Source: Syntrophaceticus sp050949745
Lineage (GTDB): Bacteria > Bacillota > DSM-12270 > Thermacetogeniales > Thermacetogeniaceae
NCBI GenBank assembly: GCA_050949745.1
Contig: JBMNGF010000004.1
Location: 1-25,805, forward strand
Direction of reading: 5' to 3'
Length of the DNA: 25,805 nt
Each line of letters starts with the position of its first letter. The stretch's first letter is position 1. Of the stretch, positions 21,690 through 25,805 are shown piece after piece. Both the position numbers and the translations under genes were made by a program. The notes under the pieces were generated by a model, which had not been told where the DNA came from, did not search any database, and was given only the letters and a program-made list of their open reading frames with translations.

Positions 21690-22595
21690 TTAATCTCTGA
21701 CTGCTACCAGTCTGCCTTTAACTTCACCACGATCCAGGCGTTTGAGACCTTCGTCAATTTTGTCAAAGGTGGTTTCCGTAATCTCTGGTACTAGATCGCC
21801 ACTGGCCATCATGTCAAGTACAGCGGCAATATCCTCGGTCGTCCCACCGACACTCCCACATAAGTCTACGCTTTTAAGGATCATACTGCTTACGTTAATG
21901 GTGGTTGTGAGCTTACCCATACCCACAAGGACAACACGCCCACCTACTGCAACTGCATCAACTGCATCAGCAGTAGTGACATCAAAACCGGCGTAATCCA
22001 CAATAAGTTCTGGTGAAACTTTCGCTAAATCCTTGGTATCTTCAAAAACATCTTTGCAGCCCATTTCCTTAGCTAAGTCCCGGGCTTCTTTCTTCATATC
22101 AACTGCGTATACTTCACAGCCTTTAATGAGTGCCGCACGTGCTGCAATCTGTCCAAGACCGCCAATTCCGATGACCCCGACTTTCATTCCCGGCTTCGCT
22201 CCGCCTCTGACAAACATAGCATGATAGGACGTCATTCCTGCATCTGTACTAGCTGCAGCTTGTGGAAAAGTAACTCCATCAGGAATTGGTACTAGGTCGC
22301 ATGCTGGTACCAGGACTTTATCTGCGTAACCACCATCACGTCCATTACCAGGCCCTAATCCATCCTTTCCCACAGGACATAAAGCAACTCGATCACCGAT
22401 CTTGTAGTCTGTGACCCCTTCCCCTACTTCAATAATTTCACCGGCAATTTCATGTCCTAAAATAATTGGCACCTTAGCAAGAATGTCCATCCAACCTGGA
22501 TCCACTAAAGTGCCGCAATCTGTGTGGCATAGCCCCGATGCTTTGACATCAAGAATGACTGTACCAGGTGTAGCCACTGGATCCGGTTTCTCGAG
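21690..22595 (-). pseudogene. Zinc-dependent alcohol dehydrogenase, 5'-truncated at an IS256-family element
   Basis: The protein is readable from EKPDPVATPGTVI (about 22593) to the stop at 21690, about 300 residues against the usual 335-345. It has the catalytic zinc block GLCHTDCG, GHEIAGEIIEVGEGV, and the Rossmann loop GVIGIGGLGQIAARAA, then SMILKSVDLCGSVGGTTED. The four-cysteine structural zinc lobe is not evident. An in-frame stop lies just upstream of the truncated end, and about 20-35 N-terminal residues (the first strands) are missing. A GTG at 22577 could start a 295-residue protein but has no ribosome site, and the missing N-terminus makes activity doubtful. The break coincides with the left end of the IS256-family element. 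Confidence 0.85.
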
Positions 22596-22596
22596 T

Positions 22597-23969
22597 CATG
22601 TGTGATATCTTCTGTAAAAGGGCCTGATAATTTAACAGGTCATCGTTCCTCTGGTAAATTAGATAGTAATCAAACCATTAATTACCGGAGGGAGAAACGA
22701 TGACCCAATATAAGATTACCGTAAATAAGAACATTTTGCATCATCTACTTTCAAGTAATGATGAAGGGATGAAAGAACTCTTGAAACAAATCCTAGACCA
22801 GATTCTAGAACAACAGCGTACAGAACAGATCAATGCAGAGAGATATGAACGTACTGAAGAACGTCGTGGCCGCCGTAATGGCTACAAAACACGCAACTTA
22901 ATTACCAGGGTGGGTACTATTACATTAAGAATTCCCCAGATTCGGGACGGGGTCTTCTCCACAGACCTTTTCAAACGCTACCAGCGCAGCGAACAAGCTC
23001 TTGTACTGGCTTTGATGGAGATGGTCATCAATGGCGTTTCCACCCGTAAGGTAGCTGCAATTACTGAAGAACTCTGTGGTACTTCATTCTCTGCATCGAC
23101 TGTTTCTGCCCTCTGCAAGAGGTTGGACCCTATCGTCAATGGCTGGAATGAGCGGCCACTTTCAGGATCACTATTCCCTTTCATAATCGTGGATGCAATA
23201 GTCATCAAGATCCGTGAAAACAACAGGGTGTGCCCTCACAGCGCTCTTATTGCCATAGGTGTTAACGAGGATGGTTACCGGGAAATCCTCGGTATGAAAA
23301 TCGGAAACAGTGAAACAGAAGAAAGCTGGTCTGAGTTCTTTACCTGGTTAAAGGGTCGTGGCCTAAGAGGCGTTGATTTTGTGGCTTCCGACAACCATGG
23401 TGGTCTTGTTAATGCGGTAGCCAGATGTTTTCAAGGAGCCACATGGCAGCGGTGCCAGACCCATTTTACACGCAACATTCTAGACAACTGTCCCAAACGC
23501 ATGAAGAACAATCTTCATGGTCACTTACGGTCTATTTTTGAGGCCCCTAACTTGGAGAGTGCCAGATCATTATTACACACAACGATTGATACATTTGCAG
23601 CACAGGCTCCTAAAGCGGTTGATATCCTGGAACAGGGCTTTGATGACGCCACAGCAGTACTCATACTACCTGAACGCTACCGCAAGCGTCTACGCACTAC
23701 TAACAGCATTGAGCGCTTGAACGAAGAGATTCGCCGCAGAGAGCGGGTTATTCGAATCTTTCCTAACCATGCTTCTGCTGCACGGTTAATCGGTGCGCTG
23801 CTTATGGAACAGGATGAAACCTGGAGCACTGGCCGCAAGTACTTTGATATGGATGAATACTGGCAGTGGAAAAGACAGCAAAAACATGTAAATAAAGTGA
23901 CACATCTAAATACTGCTAGACAATTCTAATATTTTTTACCAGAGGGCGATTTTACAGAACATTTCGTAC
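22597..23969 (+). mobile_element. IS256-family insertion sequence
   Basis: One transposase gene lies between matching ends: TTCTGTAAAA (22610-22619, followed by GGGCC) and, inverted, TTTTACAGAA (23950-23959, preceded by GGGCGA). Outward of these, GATATC and GAAATG (inverted) still align partly, so each tip lies about 10 bases further out; the limits given are good to about 5 bases. The size, about 1.37 kb, is normal for IS256. No 8-9 bp target duplication was found, and the flanks are two different truncated genes, so this is not a simple insertion. Confidence 0.85.
22700..23929 (+). CDS. IS256-family (mutator type) transposase
   Basis: The product has 409 residues, full length and unbroken. 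DDE residues are visible: Asp in FIIVDAIVIKIRE, Asp in FVASDNHGGLVNAV, and Glu in TNSIERLNEEIRRRERVIR, followed by the typical IFPNHASAARLIGALLMEQ. RCQTHFTRNILDNCPK is the C/H block of the family, and RRGRRNGYKTR is the N-terminal basic signature. It catalyses copy-paste transposition through a circular intermediate. The ATG has GGAGGGAG 8 bases upstream. It is the only intact transposase here, so this element is probably the most recent arrival in the scar region. Confidence 0.95.
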   Translation: MTQYKITVNKNILHHLLSSNDEGMKELLKQILDQILEQQRTEQINAERYERTEERRGRRNGYKTRNLITRVGTITLRIPQIRDGVFSTDLFKRYQRSEQALVLALMEMVINGVSTRKVAAITEELCGTSFSASTVSALCKRLDPIVNGWNERPLSGSLFPFIIVDAIVIKIRENNRVCPHSALIAIGVNEDGYREILGMKIGNSETEESWSEFFTWLKGRGLRGVDFVASDNHGGLVNAVARCFQGATWQRCQTHFTRNILDNCPKRMKNNLHGHLRSIFEAPNLESARSLLHTTIDTFAAQAPKAVDILEQGFDDATAVLILPERYRKRLRTTNSIERLNEEIRRRERVIRIFPNHASAARLIGALLMEQDETWSTGRKYFDMDEYWQWKRQQKHVNKVTHLNTARQF

Positions 23970-24384
23970 TTGATCCAAAATGACATACATTAATACAATA
24001 TCTATCAGATACTTTCATCAAATCGATACTTTCTTCAGAAGCAAGAATAAGCTCGTCTATATTAAGAAACTTTTGTTTTCCACCGTAGTACTTTACAAAA
24101 TCATTTCCACTTCCACAAGGATAAGATGTCAAACTCGCCTGTTTAAAACCAATCATTCCATTTACAACTTCATTGAGTGTTCCGTCTCCCCCACAGGCAT
24201 ATAATCTGACTTTCTCCCCGTGGGTACTGCACCACTCCTTAACAAATCTCGTAGCATCCCCTCTTGCCCTTGTTATATAGATTTCGTAGTCCAGTTTTCC
24301 ATTATATTTCAGCAGCGTGCTTCTTATCTCATCATACGCATTTTCCGGACCTGCTGCAGGATTAACAATAAATAAATGTTTCAT
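23926..24384 (-). pseudogene. Diacylglycerol/lipid kinase-family gene, 3'-truncated by the IS256-family element
   Basis: The readable frame has 152 residues against about 300 for the family. The N-terminal ATP-binding lobe is intact: MKHLFIVNPAAGPENA, then the signature ACGGDGTLNEVVNGM and PCGSGNDFVKYYGG. Real kinase sequence ends near FGSSTK (about 23963); the last residues, CSVKSPSGKKY, are read from the IS end. The C-terminal lobe is missing, so kinase activity is unlikely. The ATG (24384) follows GAGGAGAC. Such kinases phosphorylate diacylglycerol or undecaprenol-like lipids, or act in lipid recycling. The missing half is not found on the other side of the IS. Confidence 0.85.
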
Positions 24385-24517
24385 TTTTGTCTCCTCTTCC
24401 CCAAAAAACTCATCTTACTATCTCCCCCAAAAGGCACACATCTGCTTGAGCGAAGGCTGCTTGTATATAAAATAATAGCACAATAAGACAAACTTGGAGC
24501 ATCCATGATAAACTTTA

Positions 24518-24543
24518 TGAAACTTTTCGTTTTTTTCTGCGTA
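24518..24543 (+). promoter_or_regulatory. SigW-type ECF promoter of the sigma/anti-sigma operon
   Basis: TGAAAC (24518-24523) and CGTA (24540-24543) are separated by exactly 16 bases, including a T7 run, matching the B. subtilis SigW consensus TGAAAC-N16-CGTA. It lies 31 bases before the ATG of the ECF sigma gene, so the sigma factor probably activates its own operon. Confidence 0.85.
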
Positions 24544-24574
24544 CTACCATATAGAAAGACCAGGGAGGAGTCCA

Positions 24575-25147
24575 ATGGCCCGGCCAGATGCAGAACTGAT
24601 TATATTAAGCCAGCAGGGTGATGAGACAGCTTTCGCCGAGTTGGTGAACCGCTATCAAAATAAGGTTTATACAATGGCTGTACGCCTGCTGGGGGATCGG
24701 GAAGAAGGCCGGGATGTGGCCCAGGAAGTTTTTCTACGAGTTTACAGGGCACTGCCCCGCTACCGTAAAGATGCGGATTTTCTTCCCTGGCTCTACACGA
24801 TAACAGCGAATACTGCCCGTGACTGCTGGCGCCGGCGTAAAGGGGAAGGGGAAACCATCCCAATTCCTTTTAATGAAACAACTGTGGCAGCCGACCAACG
24901 CTTTTCCCCTGAATCCATCTCAGAGGCTAAAGATATTAGACAGATGGTGGAGAAAGCTGTAGCATCCCTACCCTGGGAATACCGGGTGGCCATCGTCCTG
25001 CGGCACATCCAGGATTATAGCTACAAAGAGATAGCCAGCACAATGGAGCTTCCGCTGAACACAGTCAAAACCAGAATTCATCGGGGGCGCATGATGCTCA
25101 GAGATATATTGGGTCCCTTGCTGGAGCAGAGGAGTGATAATAGATGA
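24575..25147 (+). CDS. ECF RNA polymerase sigma factor, SigW-like
   Basis: The product has 190 residues with only regions 2 and 4. Region 2: FAELVNRYQNKVYTMAVRLL, then DREEGRDVAQEVFLRVYRAL and the -10 contact region FLPWLYTITANTARDCWRRR. Region 4: LPWEYRVAIVLRHIQDYSYK, then EIASTMELPLNTVKTRIHRG with the HTH. The ATG has GGGAGGAG 4-5 bases upstream. The anti-sigma gene overlaps the stop by 4 bases (ATGA). The autoregulatory promoter is of SigW type, so the natural regulon is probably envelope stress; in B. subtilis SigW controls pspA, sppA and NfeD-flotillin genes, all families present in this window. Confidence 0.94.
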   Translation: MARPDAELIILSQQGDETAFAELVNRYQNKVYTMAVRLLGDREEGRDVAQEVFLRVYRALPRYRKDADFLPWLYTITANTARDCWRRRKGEGETIPIPFNETTVAADQRFSPESISEAKDIRQMVEKAVASLPWEYRVAIVLRHIQDYSYKEIASTMELPLNTVKTRIHRGRMMLRDILGPLLEQRSDNR

Positions 25148-25782
25148 CAGATAAATGCTCTTTTTATAAAGACAAAATACTTGACTACCTTGATGGAGAA
25201 CTGGCAGAGAAAGCTGAGAAACAGTTCAGACAGCACCTGGATATCTGTCCCCATTGCCGCCGAGAGTTGACCCAGTGGGAGGGAATGTTTAATCTGCTTG
25301 AGCTTCCCGAGGAGGACCCAGGGATGGAGTTCACCTGCTCTGTACTGAATGCCATCCACAGCCAAGAAAGAGGAACTACGGACCTGCAGCCTGATCCCTG
25401 GAGCATAAAACATCTGACCCTGGCACTGACAGGCATCTTCCTGCTGGCTTTCAGTATTTCCATTTGGCTGCTGATCGGAGCAAGGCAGCCGTTGTTCCAT
25501 ACTGCTGCTCAGAGCATCAGAATTATTATGGAAGCCGCCCTTGGCCTCTTGCCAGCGCCTCTAATATTGGGGCTTTACCAGCTGGGAAGCAGCCTGGGAA
25601 CATTTTTAGCAGCGGTGCTCTCTGGGCTGCAGCAAAAGCTCCTCTTCATCTATTCCTTGAGCGAAACGCTCTTTGTTGTCATCAGGGCACTACCCCCTAC
25701 GACCTGGGCGGTTATACTGGCTGCAGGATTAATTTCCAGCCTGCTCTTAGGGAGAATACTGGGAAACGATATAACGATATAG
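25144..25782 (+). CDS. Zinc-containing (ZAS) transmembrane anti-sigma factor
   Basis: The product has 212 residues. The N-terminal ZAS domain has the motif QHLDICPHCRRELTQW (His31, Cys35, Cys38, H-x3-C-x2-C), preceded by ILDYLDGEL. One TM helix (about 88-112, HLTLALTGIFLLAFSIS) follows a linker, with two or three more hydrophobic segments (about 130-165, then PPTTWAVILAAGLISSLLLG) and a short tail. The cytosolic ZAS domain should bind and hold the sigma factor; release would follow proteolysis or a redox/metal signal. It is translationally coupled (ATGA) to the sigma gene. The C-terminal multi-helix region is longer than in simple RsiW (one TM) and may form the sensor. Confidence 0.9.
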   Translation: MTDKCSFYKDKILDYLDGELAEKAEKQFRQHLDICPHCRRELTQWEGMFNLLELPEEDPGMEFTCSVLNAIHSQERGTTDLQPDPWSIKHLTLALTGIFLLAFSISIWLLIGARQPLFHTAAQSIRIIMEAALGLLPAPLILGLYQLGSSLGTFLAAVLSGLQQKLLFIYSLSETLFVVIRALPPTTWAVILAAGLISSLLLGRILGNDITI

Positions 25783-25805
25783 AGATCAAAAACCAATATA
25801 GTTAA

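Noticed and set aside
1..25805. tRNA, rRNA, CRISPR array, prophage or defence cassette
   Set aside because: No cloverleaf-like sequence, regularly spaced repeats, phage structural genes or restriction/toxin families were recognised; the mobile DNA present is limited to IS and recombinase pieces.

Overview
This window looks like the chromosome of a spore-forming anaerobic or syntrophic member of the Bacillota (Clostridia-like). The reasons are an alpha/beta-type small acid-soluble spore protein, a CarD-type regulator, the Firmicute order radA-disA-yacL-ispDF, a YerB-type DUF3048 lipoprotein, an ECF sigma factor with a SigW-type promoter, strong AGGAGG-type ribosome binding sites, and frequent GTG or TTG starts. 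No tRNA, rRNA or CRISPR array was seen.

Layout. (1) 1-2975, minus strand: a DUF3048 lipoprotein, a RidA-family protein, a ModE-like DNA-binding protein and the FAD subunit of a molybdenum hydroxylase, cut by the left edge. (2) 3227-3454: a spore SASP with its own terminator. (3) 3703-11930, plus strand: a membrane-stress island made of an NfeD-type membrane serine protease, a slipin (SPFH protein), a frame-broken SppA, a frame-broken Yip1-family protein, HtpX, PspAB, PspA, PspAA, a PspF-like sigma-54 activator, and a 35-residue membrane peptide preceded by a sigma-54 promoter and an upstream palindrome. (4) 11971-20479, mostly minus: ispDF, yacL, carD, disA, radA and a YyaL-type thioredoxin-fold protein, with a divergent small Cys-containing protein at 15217. 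(5) 20540-24384: a mobile-element scar with a serine recombinase remnant, two IS3-family remnants, a 5'-truncated alcohol dehydrogenase, an intact IS256-family element and a 3'-truncated lipid kinase gene. (6) 24518-25782: an ECF sigma factor and its zinc-type anti-sigma factor, preceded by a SigW-type promoter.

The island in (3) is the most interesting part. Nearly every gene belongs to a family that handles envelope damage: membrane proteolysis (NfeD, SppA, HtpX), membrane scaffolding (slipin, PspA), and PspA partners otherwise known from actinobacterial and archaeal Psp systems (PspAA, PspAB). Here they are combined with a proteobacterial-style PspF activator. The best sigma-54 promoter in the window lies just downstream of that activator and drives an unannotated single-pass micro-protein, which is the best candidate for a new Psp effector. 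The ECF pair in (6) uses the promoter type that controls the same protein families in Bacillus subtilis, but no matching promoter was found in front of the island.

Other points are two unusual 5' leader structures (slipin and the PspF homologue), five same-direction +1 frame breaks confined to sppA-yip1, and dispersed CGGGGACAG hairpin elements.
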